Shown: positions 27,928 through 36,645, counted from the first letter of the stretch. The stretch: DNA of 64,000 nt from Burkholderia sp. WAC0059 (GCF_002870125.1 NZ_PNEO01000002.1:124001-188000); one strand, 5' to 3'. The notes: generated by a model from the letters alone, not told the origin. A program made the numbers and translations.

Positions 27928-28938
27928 TCAGTGCGAGATGACGACCTTGCCGAGGAACGCCCGGTTCTCGAAGTGACGCCACGCGTCGAGCGCGCGGTCG
28001 AACGGGAACACCTGGTCGACCACGGGCTTGAGCCCGGTCGTGTCGACGACGCGCACGAGTTCCCGCAGGCCGGCCCGGTCGCCGACCGAGATGCGGTAGA
28101 AGATCCCGCCGCTGCGGAAAAACGCGTTGTAGCCGACGCCCGCGTCGGCGCCGTCGAGGAAGCCGATCATTACCACCTCGCCGCGGTTCGCGATGGCCCG
28201 GACCGACTGCGCGAGCGTGCCCGCGCCGCCGACCTCGACGATGCGCTCGACGCCGCGTCCGCCGTTCAACTCGCGGACCGCGTCGCCCCAGTTCGGCACC
28301 TCGACGTAGTTGACGACCGCGTCGGCGCCGAGCGCCTTGAGGCGTTCGGCTTTTTCCGCCGACGAAGTCGTCGAGATCACGCGCGCGCCGAGCGCTTTCG
28401 CGAGCTGCACGGCGAAGACCGAGACGCCGCCCGTGCCGAGCGTGAGCACCGTGTGGCCGGGGCGGACCGGATAGAAGCCGCCGAGCGCCGTCCAGGCCGT
28501 CAGCGCAGCGCACGGCAGCGTGGCGGCCTCCTCGAACGAGAGGTTCGCCGGTGCGGCCACGAGCGCCTCCTGGCTCACCACCTTGTATTCGGCGAGCCAG
28601 CCGTCCAGATGCGAGCCGTAGCTCTGCGAGCCGAGCGTGGCGGGCGGGGGACCGCCGAGCCAGCGCGGATGGAACGTGTTGATGACGCGGTCGCCGACCT
28701 TGAACAGGTCGACGCCTTCGCCGACCTCGGCCACTTCGCCGGCGGCGTCGCTGAGCGGAATAAGGCCGGGCTGCTGCACGCCGACGTAGTTGCCGTGCAC
28801 CATCGCGAGATCGCGATAGTTCAGCGACGATGCGCGGATGCGCACCAGCACCTCGCCGCGCTGAGGCGTGGGCACGGGTTCGTCGTGCGGGGTCAGGTGG
28901 TCGATGCTGCCGGTCTGGTCGAAACGATAAACTTTCAT
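27928..28938 (-). CDS. Zinc-type alcohol dehydrogenase-like / quinone oxidoreductase family protein
   Basis: A 336-residue MDR-superfamily oxidoreductase: GroES-like N-terminal domain (RASSLNYRDLAMVHGNY), then a Rossmann domain with TLGTGGVSVFAVQLAKALGA. The catalytic and structural zinc Cys clusters of true alcohol dehydrogenases are missing, so it is closer to zinc-independent NADPH:quinone oxidoreductases. GGAG lies 9 bases before ATG 28938. It is a single gene; the substrate is unknown. Confidence 0.86.
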   Translation of the reverse strand: MKVYRFDQTGSIDHLTPHDEPVPTPQRGEVLVRIRASSLNYRDLAMVHGNYVGVQQPGLIPLSDAAGEVAEVGEGVDLFKVGDRVINTFHPRWLGGPPPATLGSQSYGSHLDGWLAEYKVVSQEALVAAPANLSFEEAATLPCAALTAWTALGGFYPVRPGHTVLTLGTGGVSVFAVQLAKALGARVISTTSSAEKAERLKALGADAVVNYVEVPNWGDAVRELNGGRGVERIVEVGGAGTLAQSVRAIANRGEVVMIGFLDGADAGVGYNAFFRSGGIFYRISVGDRAGLRELVRVVDTTGLKPVVDQVFPFDRALDAWRHFENRAFLGKVVISH

Positions 28939-29044
28939 CGAGTGCACTCCGGTGGTCCGGTTGAAAAAAGCGGGCGCTCCACGGTCAGGGGCGCTCGCCG
29001 CGATGTTCGAGGGGAACGTGTTGCTGGAAATCGGAACGTGGCGA

Positions 29045-29662
29045 TCAGTCTAGCGCCATCGTCGGGGGCTTGCCGGCGGCGGCGGGGCGTGTTTCGTCGC
29101 CGGACGGCACGCGCGCCGGGGCGTCGAGCGAGTAGTGATATTCGTCGCTGACGGAGCCTTTGAACGCGTCGGCCTGTTCGACGTACCGGGCGACGGAAAA
29201 GCCGAGGGATTCGACCAGCCGGATCGAGGCGACATTGCGCGTATCTATTTCGGCATGGAACCTGGCGGTTCCGTAAGCGTCCCGGAGCGCCGGCAGGAGC
29301 ACGCGCAGCGCTTCGCCCGCAAAGCCCTGACGCCGGCTTGTCGCAAAGACGAAGTAGGCTATCGAGGCCTCCCGCGATTCGAGGCCGACCGTCGCCTGAA
29401 CGTAGCCGTGCGCCCGGCCGTCGGGGCCGAGCAGCGCCCAGTTCAGCCAGGCCTCGGCGCCGTCGGGCGAGCGGCGGCTTTCGAGCTGGCGATATCGGGA
29501 CGCGAGTGCCTCGACGCTGGCCGGCGGCTCCTGCGGGATGTAACGGTAGCCGGCAGGATCGAGCAGACCGTCGAACATCGCCGCGGTGTGGGCCGCGACG
29601 AGGGGTTCGAGCTGGAGGCGTGCCGTCGAAAGGACCGACGAATCGAAAACCGTCGTGTTCAA
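29045..29662 (-). CDS. GNAT-family acetyltransferase (RimJ/RimL type)
   Basis: A 205-residue N-acetyltransferase. It contains TARLQLEPLVAAH, IAYFVFATSRRQGFAGEALRVL (acetyl-CoA-binding region, here quoted to its end near RVL) and NVASIRLVESLGF. The reading requires TTG 29662 as start, without a good ribosome binding site, so the N-terminus is uncertain. The last 17 bp of the gene recur 669 bp upstream, suggesting a former duplicate. Confidence 0.78.
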   Translation of the reverse strand: MNTTVFDSSVLSTARLQLEPLVAAHTAAMFDGLLDPAGYRYIPQEPPASVEALASRYRQLESRRSPDGAEAWLNWALLGPDGRAHGYVQATVGLESREASIAYFVFATSRRQGFAGEALRVLLPALRDAYGTARFHAEIDTRNVASIRLVESLGFSVARYVEQADAFKGSVSDEYHYSLDAPARVPSGDETRPAAAGKPPTMALD

Positions 29663-29714
29663 GGGGCGATGTTCCGGGTTGATGTTCCGTCGGCGCTTCG
29701 TGCATTGGGTTGCT

Positions 29715-29731
29715 CAGTCTAGCGCCATCGT
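29715..29731. repeat. 17-bp direct repeat of the GNAT gene 3' end
   Basis: CAGTCTAGCGCCATCGT is identical to 29046-29062, the 3' end of the GNAT gene including part of its stop codon. On the minus strand both copies are preceded by codons for GKP-TMALD followed by a stop. The second copy has no intact gene behind it and is probably the remnant of a deleted paralog. The rest of 29663-29977 shows only the AAAGGA ribosome binding site (29965-29970) of the next gene. Confidence 0.55.
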
Positions 29732-29977
29732 TGCGGGTTTGCCGATGCCGTCCCGCTCTTTGCAGAAGCCGTTTTTTTCGTGCCGTTGCGCCGGAAGATG
29801 CCGCCGCTCGCGGTCGTCGCAGAATGCGCCCTGTGCCGGGGCGCGCTCGCATGGCGCGATGCGCGTGCTGGCGCTGCAGAGATTTTTCATCCGGTCCAGA
29901 ATGACGGTCCGGTTCGCCGGCGCTCTTCGGGCGGCCCGTCGTTTCATTGCTACACACCGCTACAAAAGGATTCCCCC

Positions 29978-31132
29978 ATGCAAAACTTCACTTTCCGCAA
30001 TCCGACCAAGATCATTTTCGGCGAAGGCCAGATCGCCGCGCTCGACGCCGAAGTGCCGCGCAACGCGCGCGTCCTGATCACGTCCGGCGGCGGCAGCATC
30101 ACGCGCAACGGCGTGCTGGCCCAGGTGCAGGCGGCGCTCGGCGAGCGCGTGTCGTTCGTCTTCAGCGGGATCGAGCCGAACCCGACCTACGAAACGCTGA
30201 TGCAGGCCTGCGCGCTCGCGCGCGAGAAGAACGTCGACTTCCTGCTCGCGGTGGGCGGCGGTTCCGTCGTCGACGGCACGAAGTTCATCGCGGCGGCGCT
30301 GAAGTTCAACGGCGAACCCTGGGACATCCTCGCGAAGCAGATCCCCGTCGTCGATGCGGTGCCGTTCGGCAGCGTGCTGACGCTGCCCGCCACGGGCTCG
30401 GAGATGAACAGCGGCAGCGTCGTCAGCCATCGCGCGAAGGGCGACAAGCTGTTCTTCGCGAGCGACGCGACCTATCCGCGTTTCTCGGTGCTCGACCCGA
30501 CGACGACCTATTCGCTGCCGCCGAAGCAGGTCGCCAACGGCGTCGTCGATGCCTTCGTCCACGTCGTCGAGCAATACCTAACCTATCCGGCCGGCGCGCT
30601 CGTGCAGGATCGCTTCGCCGAGGGGCTGCTCCTCACGCTGACTGAGGTCGGTCCGAAGGCGCTGGCCGAGCCGCACAACTACGAGGTGCGATCCAACCTG
30701 ATGTGGACCGCGACGCTGGCGCTGAACGGCCTGATCGGCGCGGGCGTGCCGCAGGACTGGGCGACGCACATGCTCGGTCACGAGCTGACGGCGCTGCACG
30801 GGCTCGACCACGCGCAGACGCTCGCCGTCGTGCTGCCGGCGATGCTGGGCGCGCGCCGGGACCAGAAGCGCGCGAAGCTGCTGCAGTACGCGGAACGCGT
30901 CTGGAACATCACGACGGGCAGCGAGGACGAGCGCATCACGGCGGCGATCGACGCGACCCGGGCGTTCTTCGAACGGATGACCGTCGCGACCCGCCTGCGC
31001 GACTACCAGATCGGCCGCGAGTCCATCGACACGCTGATCGCGAAGCTGCAGGAGCACGGCATGACGGCATTGGGCGAGCACGGCGACGTGACGCTCGACG
31101 TCAGCCGCCGCGTTTACGAGCTCGCGGTTTAA
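29978..31132 (+). CDS. Iron-containing alcohol dehydrogenase, YqhD/BDH type
   Basis: A 384-residue group III alcohol dehydrogenase, close to YqhD in length (387). It opens NFTFRNPTKIIFGEGQI, carries the nucleotide-binding GGGSVVDGTKFIA, and has metal ligands in VVDAFVHVVEQY (Asp, His) and in HMLGHELTALHGLDHAQ (His, His). The NADPH-dependent enzymes reduce aldehydes from lipid peroxidation and glyoxal-type compounds. AAAGGA lies 7 bases before ATG 29978. It is monocistronic. Confidence 0.92.
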   Translation: MQNFTFRNPTKIIFGEGQIAALDAEVPRNARVLITSGGGSITRNGVLAQVQAALGERVSFVFSGIEPNPTYETLMQACALAREKNVDFLLAVGGGSVVDGTKFIAAALKFNGEPWDILAKQIPVVDAVPFGSVLTLPATGSEMNSGSVVSHRAKGDKLFFASDATYPRFSVLDPTTTYSLPPKQVANGVVDAFVHVVEQYLTYPAGALVQDRFAEGLLLTLTEVGPKALAEPHNYEVRSNLMWTATLALNGLIGAGVPQDWATHMLGHELTALHGLDHAQTLAVVLPAMLGARRDQKRAKLLQYAERVWNITTGSEDERITAAIDATRAFFERMTVATRLRDYQIGRESIDTLIAKLQEHGMTALGEHGDVTLDVSRRVYELAV

Positions 31133-31273
31133 GCCGGGGAGGACGCGCGCCGCGAAACCCTCACCGGAACGCTCTGCGGCCGGCGAGGGGAGCGTGTCAC
31201 CGGTTTGTCACTGAACGATTCCGGACGCCGTGTTAGCATCGTCCGCGACGCTACAACCTACGGGGAAATCTCC

Positions 31274-31462
31274 ATGAATGTCGGTCAACTGGCGGCCAGC
31301 ACGGCCATGCAGACGATGTTGCAAGGGGGAGGCCAGGGCCTCGCCAACGCGATTGCTTCGACCGGTCAGGCGGCGCTCGCCCTCGTGGCTGCCGAGGCGG
31401 CTGTGTCCTCGCAGGTCAGCGCGAATGGTATGGTGGGTAGCATCGTTAATACGTTTGCGTGA
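31274..31462 (+). CDS. Small Ala-rich protein, 62 residues, unknown
   Basis: MNVGQLAASTAMQTMLQGGG begins a 62-residue, Ala/Gln-rich, amphipathic helical protein ending GSIVNTFA. Size and opening are vaguely like the small YjfB putative motility proteins, but the family's Lys-rich centre is missing, so no assignment is made. ATG 31274 is preceded by GGGGAA. A hairpin at 31569-31593 (9-bp stem, loop TATTCTG, pyrimidine-rich afterwards) may be its terminator. Confidence 0.55.
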   Translation: MNVGQLAASTAMQTMLQGGGQGLANAIASTGQAALALVAAEAAVSSQVSANGMVGSIVNTFA

Positions 31463-32002
31463 TTTTGTGCGTGCCTGGCGCTGGGACGGGCTGGGTGTGG
31501 GGAATCGCGTCTGCGTGTTTTCTCCGCGCGTGGACATCTCGTAAGGCATGAAATGTCACTCGTCGCTTGAGCGGATCTATTCTGGGTCCGCTCTTCCCGT
31601 TCTTCTGATTCCTCCGGTTTTTTCGCGGTTTCCCGTTTATATGCGGCGACGCGAAAATCGCGCTAATGATCACGACCCAATGACCCGGTTCGCAGTGCGA
31701 TAGCGGGCATTCGGCGGTCGATATATCTTTTTCCCGGTGGGGTTGGCAAAAAGCAGATCTCCTTGGTATATCTGGCCGATTGTTGACGATCTATTCAATG
31801 ACGTCGACTGACGGCTCTTGACCGCGTGCCGCTCGACGCGAGAGCAGGGCGCCGATCGCCTCTCGCCCCCAGGCATCATCCATTGGGCTTCAGATCGTTA
31901 TGAGCAGCCGGCTTCACGAGCTTCAGTCGTCCCGGTTTCGGCAGCACGCTGTGGAGCGCCGTGCCCGGAGTGTGGGAGCGAAAAGCCCTGCATAATATCC
32001 CC
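31463..32002. other. Non-coding stretch at the left edge of a lower-GC patch
   Basis: No convincing gene. The hairpin 31569-31577/31585-31593 is described with the preceding gene. From about 31640 the base composition becomes clearly more AT-rich than the flanking operons and stays mixed until about 35.7 kb. A 69-codon open frame on the minus strand at 31670-31879 has no supporting signal. Confidence 0.45.
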
Positions 32003-32218
32003 ATGCAAGTCCAAGACCTTGAATGCCTTGTCACCGTCACCATGCCCTTCGGCAAATACAAAGGTCGACTCATCTCCGACCTACCCGGGCATTACCTTAA
32101 TTGGTTTGCCCGCGAAGGGTTTCCGCGGGGCGAACTCGGCCGCCTGCTCGCGCTGATGCACGAGATGGACCATAACGGTCTGAGGGGCTTGCTCGATCCG
32201 CTGCGAAAACGCGGATAG
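32003..32218 (+). CDS. DUF3820 family protein
   Basis: A 71-residue protein carrying the DUF3820 core: VTMPFGKYKGRLISDLPGHY, then LNWFAREGFPRGELGRLLALM. Family members are small proteins of unknown biochemical function in proteobacteria. ATG 32003 is used, and an internal ATG at 32042 would remove 13 residues. There is no obvious partner. Confidence 0.72.
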   Translation: MQVQDLECLVTVTMPFGKYKGRLISDLPGHYLNWFAREGFPRGELGRLLALMHEMDHNGLRGLLDPLRKRG

Positions 32219-32345
32219 TGCCAATAAGGCGCCATCGGCATAGCGCGCCGCGCCAGCTTTGACCGCATCGATCAGGTGTTTGTCGCCGGTGGTGTCGGCG
32301 GTAAGAGGCCCTGAGCGGTCTTTCAGTTTTCTCGGAAGCAGACGT

Positions 32346-32999
32346 TCAGGTAGCTTTAACCAACCCAGTAGACGGACGTAGCGTCCAACCGTACTCAAGC
32401 TGGAGAAACTCTCCCGCGATATCCGCCAAGTCATCTCGTGGGGCAGCCCGCTCGTATAGCCTCGGAAACGTGTCCTGCACATATTTTCGATGCGCTTCTT
32501 CGCTAGCCCAGAGCGACGCGACAAGAAATCGGTTGGAATCAGTTGTGTGTTGCGCAAACGATCCGGCCTGCATCCCGCTCGCCACCATACCGGGGTGCCA
32601 CACATCCTTTTGCACCTCAACAAAATGAGGTTGCTTAGCTTTTTGAACTGAACAATCTGCGATACGTAAATGCATCGCTCGGGAAAGTGCGCCGGCAATC
32701 GAATCTATGTCCGTACCAGGCATACGCAGAATTTCAGAAAACAGGTCAATGCGAATCGAGTTATAGAAACGATGCTGCTGGTTCTTGCCCGCTACGTCGT
32801 CATGCGAGGAACTCATGAAAGAAGCATAAGCCTGTCGACTTTCCCAAAGACTCAGGATATGTGCCCGGTTTGCACTGAACCCACCAAACTGACAGACAAA
32901 TCCTCTCGTGTCAGAAATTGCTTGCCACGCGCCTTGGGCCTCTGAAAACTCGACCCGGAGGCCGACCGGCACATCACAAGTGATCAACTTGATCAGCAT
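32346..32999 (-). CDS. DUF4937 (YdbC-like) family protein
   Basis: A 217-residue protein with two dimeric alpha/beta-barrel-like repeats: MLIKLITCDVP, GAWQAISDTRGFVCQFGGFS and LWESRQAYASFM in the first half, FVEVQKDVWHPGMVASGM and SLWASEEAHRKYV in the second. This matches DUF4937 proteins such as Bacillus YdbC. Function unknown. AGGGG precedes ATG 32999. Codon use is noticeably less GC-biased than in the operons either side, consistent with acquisition. Confidence 0.68.
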   Translation of the reverse strand: MLIKLITCDVPVGLRVEFSEAQGAWQAISDTRGFVCQFGGFSANRAHILSLWESRQAYASFMSSSHDDVAGKNQQHRFYNSIRIDLFSEILRMPGTDIDSIAGALSRAMHLRIADCSVQKAKQPHFVEVQKDVWHPGMVASGMQAGSFAQHTTDSNRFLVASLWASEEAHRKYVQDTFPRLYERAAPRDDLADIAGEFLQLEYGWTLRPSTGLVKAT

Positions 33000-33052
33000 A
33001 CGCAGCGCCCCTTTTGTAAGCGGTCCAGTTCAGAAGAGATAACAGTCTGTCG

Positions 33053-33290
33053 TTACGACGATTTGAGCGTGATGGATAGACCCGGAATGCGAGATTGCAG
33101 TGCATCAACGAGTGTTGCGACCGCAGCGCGATCAATAGCCGCCTCTGTTCTGAAATCGATGATGGTGCCGGTCGTTTCCGTCGAGCCCAACATTATAGCT
33201 ATATTCAACAATGCTGAGAGCAAGAAGTTCCGCACATATATCGGCCGGTGAAAGTTGCCGGGAAATTTGAAGGAGTTCGTCGTGGCTCAT
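33053..33290 (-). pseudogene. Possible frameshifted small gene
   Basis: On the minus strand, MSHDELLQISRQLSP begins at 33290 and runs to about 33215 (CAELLALS). Its frame then gives a His-rich tail and a stop near 33132, while the neighbouring frame continues with ALLNIAIMLGSTETTG to a stop at 33053. Joining the two frames gives a coherent protein of about 80 residues, which suggests a one-base frameshift, a decaying gene or a sequencing error. No family is recognised. Confidence 0.3.
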
Positions 33291-33428
33291 CGTGTCCCGC
33301 AATATCGCGTTGCTATATGAGTAACCTGCAGTGATCTTCCGCGATCTGGACCTCGGTATCGATCGTCCGCTCCTGGTCGGGGCCAGTCCGAATGCCCCGG
33401 CGCTCGCTGATACTAATCTAGCCTTGCA

Positions 33429-33983
33429 TCATCCTTGAAGTTTCGAGTAAATACGCGTGTTGCGGAGCGTCCCGTCTGGCGCGACTCGTTCATGGCGAAG
33501 GACGCCTTCAAGATCCATGCCGATTCGCTCACAAAGTCGCCAGCTTTTTTCGTTCAGGTCATCGGTTAAAGCTTCGACGCGATATGCCTTGAAGGTCGAG
33601 AGCGCGAAGTTCAAAACTGCATCGACGGCTTCGCTAAACAACCCGCGCCCGGTATACGGAGTCCGTCCCCACCAACCGATTTCAAACGTTCGGTTCGTCC
33701 AGTTTGGCTTATGAAGCCCCCCGCAGCCAACCAGCACTTCAGAGTCGCGAAGCAGAAACAACAGTGGAAAATCACGTCTTGCAATGAAGCTGGAGGCCCC
33801 CGTTCGACAAAACAGCTCGGCGGCCTCGATGGACGGCTCATACATTGCCCAAGGTAACAGCGCGGGAAATTCTCGAAGTGCTTCGAGCGACTCGACTGTG
33901 GCCTGAAAGACCTGCTGACCATCACCTTGTCGAGGGGCACGAATAATCAATCGCTCAGTGTAAATCGCCTCAGGCAGATCCAT
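33429..33983 (-). CDS. GNAT-family acetyltransferase (RimJ/RimL type)
   Basis: A 184-residue acetyltransferase. The family opening is AIYTERLIIRAPRQGD. Next come FEIGWWGRTPYTGRGLFSEA (acetyl-CoA region) and LNEKSWRLCERIGMDLEG. The start at ATG 33983 gives the usual N-terminus; a GTG at 33998 is possible. A terminator-like hairpin lies just upstream. The gene is in the lower-GC patch and has no partner. Confidence 0.78.
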   Translation of the reverse strand: MDLPEAIYTERLIIRAPRQGDGQQVFQATVESLEALREFPALLPWAMYEPSIEAAELFCRTGASSFIARRDFPLLFLLRDSEVLVGCGGLHKPNWTNRTFEIGWWGRTPYTGRGLFSEAVDAVLNFALSTFKAYRVEALTDDLNEKSWRLCERIGMDLEGVLRHERVAPDGTLRNTRIYSKLQG

Positions 33984-34023
33984 CAGGATAGGTTGCACAG
34001 TCAGTTCTCTGCAAAGTAGAAAT

Positions 34024-34051
34024 AAAAAAGGCGCCGTATTTTCGGCGCCTT
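34024..34051 (-). terminator. Intrinsic terminator, minus strand
   Basis: AAGGCGCCG (34028-34036) and CGGCGCCTT (34043-34051) form a 9-bp stem around TATTTT. On the minus strand it is followed by a run of U (34024-34029). It would end leftward transcription coming from the LysR gene at 34374-35252 before the acetyltransferase gene. Confidence 0.7.
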
Positions 34052-34373
34052 GCTTGCTGTTTGCCCCAATCGAGACTGGGACATCTCGAGAAAGTGCTAG
34101 GAACGCAACAAACCGCCGCGTATGAGACATTGCGAGCGGCGTTGGTGAAAGTGAGCGGAGAAGTTGCTAAGTTCCATGGTTTATATGGTGGCAGATGTTT
34201 TTGGATTTGTCAGCAAACTCAGCATCATGGTTTGAACGACTGCTTTTGGCCGCACGGCGTCGGCCACTCCTGAGCGCAAGGCGGCCGGCTGCGACCAACC
34301 CAATTGGGTCCTTCGAAACCACAATCCATGAATGATCGCTTCCAATGGCGATCGGCTATCGATTTCGAGGCAG
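34052..34373. other. Intergenic stretch in the lower-GC patch
   Basis: No supported gene. A 70-codon plus-strand open frame (34061-34273) starts with TTG and has no ribosome binding site. Several short open frames here look like degraded coding sequence, but none matches a family I can name. Confidence 0.4.
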
Positions 34374-35252
34374 CTAACGCAAGCTCCACAATACGTCCAG
34401 AGCGTATTGCGTTGAGCGATCTACTTGCGCAACGTGCGCTATGCCGAGCTGCCGCCACATTGCGGGACGAAGCGCTCGGGTGATCACTCGTGCTTCTTGC
34501 GCCGGGGGCCTGTCACTCTCCTGTGGAAGAAGGGCGGCGCCATAGCCCGCGGCAACCAGGCTCCGGATCGCATCGTTGTAGTTGAGTTCAATCCGGGCCT
34601 CGGGCCGCTCTCCTGCCCTGGCAAACCATTCAGCGGTCAGGCGCGACAATCGGGTGGTTGAATCGTTGAGAATGAGCGGCCTGCCGGCAAGCCACTTCGG
34701 CGTTACGAAGGTCGGGCATTGCCATGTTGCTGGCAGGAAAGCCCTGATGGGGTCCCGCCGCCAGGGCTTGATAACAAGGCCAGCGACTGCCGGTTGAGGC
34801 AATGCGACCAGCCCGATATCCAATGCGCCGTCTGCCAGGCCAGTAAGGGTGTCCTGAGAAGTGAGTACGGCGACCTGGACATCGATTGAAGGGTGTTGTC
34901 GTGCCAGGACCTCCAGCGCCTGGGGCAGGAGGTGCGCCAGCACTCCGGTTGATGCTCCAAGCCGTACGCGGCCCTCCAAGCCTTGTACTTGTCGCTGAAG
35001 ATCGTCCAGGGCCTGTTCGGTTTCAGCCAGAAGGCGTCTCGCCCTGAACAACAGTGCCTCGCCAACCGACGTAGGCCGGATGTTTCCCCGCTTGCGCGAC
35101 AGCAATGGAGCACCAATACGGTCTTCCAGTTCCTGAACGTGAAGACTGACGGTCGGCGGAGCCAGATGCAGGATGCGCGCAGCCTCCGCAAACGATCCGT
35201 TATCCGCAATCGTTACCAGCGTGCGCAGGCGATCCAGGCTTATCTCTCTCAT
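34374..35252 (-). CDS. LysR-family transcriptional regulator
   Basis: A 292-residue regulator. The helix-turn-helix is in SLDRLRTLVTIADNGSF and LAPPTVSLHVQELEDR, and an effector domain starts at GRVRLGASTGVLAHLLP. ATG 35252 places the DNA-binding domain at the N-terminus; an in-frame start at 35285 would add 11 residues. It is divergent from a small membrane protein gene at 35360, which is the nearest possible target. Confidence 0.87.
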   Translation of the reverse strand: MREISLDRLRTLVTIADNGSFAEAARILHLAPPTVSLHVQELEDRIGAPLLSRKRGNIRPTSVGEALLFRARRLLAETEQALDDLQRQVQGLEGRVRLGASTGVLAHLLPQALEVLARQHPSIDVQVAVLTSQDTLTGLADGALDIGLVALPQPAVAGLVIKPWRRDPIRAFLPATWQCPTFVTPKWLAGRPLILNDSTTRLSRLTAEWFARAGERPEARIELNYNDAIRSLVAAGYGAALLPQESDRPPAQEARVITRALRPAMWRQLGIAHVAQVDRSTQYALDVLWSLR

Positions 35253-35359
35253 GCTGCCACTATCATTCAGAAAATATGAATACAAGATTCATTATATTCA
35301 ACTTTTCATATCCATCCCACAGCCCGAATATTGGACAGACAGGTCAAGTGGAGGCCGGG

Positions 35360-35638
35360 ATGGAAGAAAAGAGCGAAGGAATCAAGGATGGGGAAGGTGG
35401 TCGGTTAATCGAAAGCGATACGGAAACGAAGCATTGGGTCAATGCAATCATATTTACCTGGCTTCTGCTAACCGTCGTGATAACCGCAGGCCTGTGGGTT
35501 CGGACGGTATCTGGCGATGTGAATCAGGCATGCTTCGAGCGGGGGATGAACGATGAATACACGCTTATGGAGGCGTTTTTCCAGAATCCGCCGGAGCAAA
35601 ACGCAGTGATGCAGGCAGTTCATGCCTGTTCACGATAA
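35360..35638 (+). CDS. Small single-pass membrane protein, unknown
   Basis: A 92-residue protein: a polar N-terminal 30 residues, one membrane segment (AIIFTWLLLTVVITAGLWV), then a polar tail with two Cys (NQACFERG, VHACSR). GGAGG at 35350-35354 supports ATG 35360. It is divergent from the LysR gene. No family is recognised. Confidence 0.5.
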   Translation: MEEKSEGIKDGEGGRLIESDTETKHWVNAIIFTWLLLTVVITAGLWVRTVSGDVNQACFERGMNDEYTLMEAFFQNPPEQNAVMQAVHACSR

Positions 35639-35844
35639 CGGGCCGTCTCAGGCAAAGAATGCGTTTCGGAAGGAAGCGGCTTCGGCTCGTACGGGGCGGC
35701 TGTCAGGCCTGGGGGGACGTCAAATGGCACTTCATAGCCGACCAGCACCCCTGGATCAACCCGTCCCCAGGCAGCGGTTACCGCACCACTCAAGCCAGAA
35801 CCCACCACAAAAGCCGCCCACCCAAAAATTTTAACCTCCCACCC

Positions 35845-35873
35845 TTGACAATCTACCTTCCAGTAGATAAAGT
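35845..35873 (+). promoter_or_regulatory. Promoter and operator of the TetR gene
   Basis: TTGACA (35845-35850) and TAAAGT (35868-35873) are 17 bases apart. The spacer contains the inverted repeat ATCTAC-N6-GTAGAT (35851-35868). Related palindromes lie upstream of the Ohr gene, so the TetR protein probably represses itself and the downstream genes. Confidence 0.65.
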
Positions 35874-35880
35874 CTCGCCC

Positions 35881-36447
35881 ATGGACACGACCTCTACCGT
35901 TCGCGAACAGATCCTCGACCACGCCATCACGCTGATGATGCTGCGCGGCTACAACGGGTTCAGTTACCGGGATCTGTCCGGTCTGGTGGGCGTCAAGACC
36001 TCGAGCATCCACTACTACTTCCCGTCGAAGGACGATCTGGTGCTCGAAGCGGTGAACGAATACAGCAGCAGCGTGTTGGCGTCGATCCACGCGATCGATC
36101 CGGTACTGCCGGCCGACGTGAAGCTCGGCAAGTACGCGAAGCTGTTCGGCCGGACGCTCGGCGACGGCGACCAGATTTGCCTCTGCGGCATGCTGGCCGC
36201 CGACATCGAGTCGCTGCCCGAGAACATCCGGCAGGCGGTGCAGACGTTTTTCAAGGCCAACGAGAGCTGGCTGGCGAAAATTCTGGAGCAGGGCGGCCGC
36301 GAGGGGACACTGGCGGTCAACGGCAAGCCCGAGAACGCGGCGCGCACGTTGTTCGCGGCTTTCCAGGGCAGCGTGCTCGCGAGCCGGTTGTTCCACACGA
36401 AGGCACGCCTCGAGGACGTCGAGGCGCTCTGGAAAGTGGCGAAATAA
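35881..36447 (+). CDS. TetR/AcrR-family transcriptional regulator
   Basis: A 188-residue repressor. The N-terminal helix-turn-helix is in REQILDHAITLMMLRGYNGF and VKTSSIHYYFPSKDDLV, and an all-helical effector domain contains Cys residues in QICLCGMLAAD that could sense oxidants or electrophiles. ATG 35881 follows the operator-containing promoter directly. It is upstream of and co-oriented with the Ohr-type peroxidase gene, whose upstream region carries two matching palindromes. Confidence 0.88.
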   Translation: MDTTSTVREQILDHAITLMMLRGYNGFSYRDLSGLVGVKTSSIHYYFPSKDDLVLEAVNEYSSSVLASIHAIDPVLPADVKLGKYAKLFGRTLGDGDQICLCGMLAADIESLPENIRQAVQTFFKANESWLAKILEQGGREGTLAVNGKPENAARTLFAAFQGSVLASRLFHTKARLEDVEALWKVAK

Positions 36448-36494
36448 GGTGTCGAAGCAGGTCGGGCGGTTCGCCGCCCATTCATTTTGTCGGG

Positions 36495-36516
36495 TTATCT
36501 ATCTATTGATAGATAA
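36495..36516. promoter_or_regulatory. TetR-type operator, second copy
   Basis: TTATCTATC and GATAGATAA form a perfect 9-bp inverted repeat with a 4-base centre. Within it, ATCTAT-N6-ATAGAT has the same architecture as the operator in the TetR promoter. It lies 130 bp before the Ohr start. Confidence 0.6.
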
Positions 36517-36593
36517 AATTCATGCCGATTTGGTAATTCGATGTTGCGGTAAGCGTTCAAGTGCTGTTTTGCAGGCGTTTTTTTCTCACCGAC

Positions 36594-36613
36594 TCTATCT
36601 TTGAGTAGATAGA
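36594..36613. promoter_or_regulatory. TetR-type operator, third copy
   Basis: TCTATCT-N6-AGATAGA, a perfect 7-bp inverted repeat 33 bp before the Ohr start codon, related to the two preceding palindromes. Its position would block transcription of the Ohr gene. Confidence 0.6.
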
Positions 36614-36645
36614 TTGACGTTCAACTTACAGGAAGGAATTTCACC

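Noticed and set aside
31670-31879. 69-codon minus-strand open frame
   Set aside because: No ribosome binding site, no recognised family and no conserved neighbour; it may be chance in a lower-GC stretch.
34061-34273. 70-codon plus-strand open frame starting with TTG
   Set aside because: Starts in the flank of a terminator, has no ribosome binding site, and its sequence looks non-coding.
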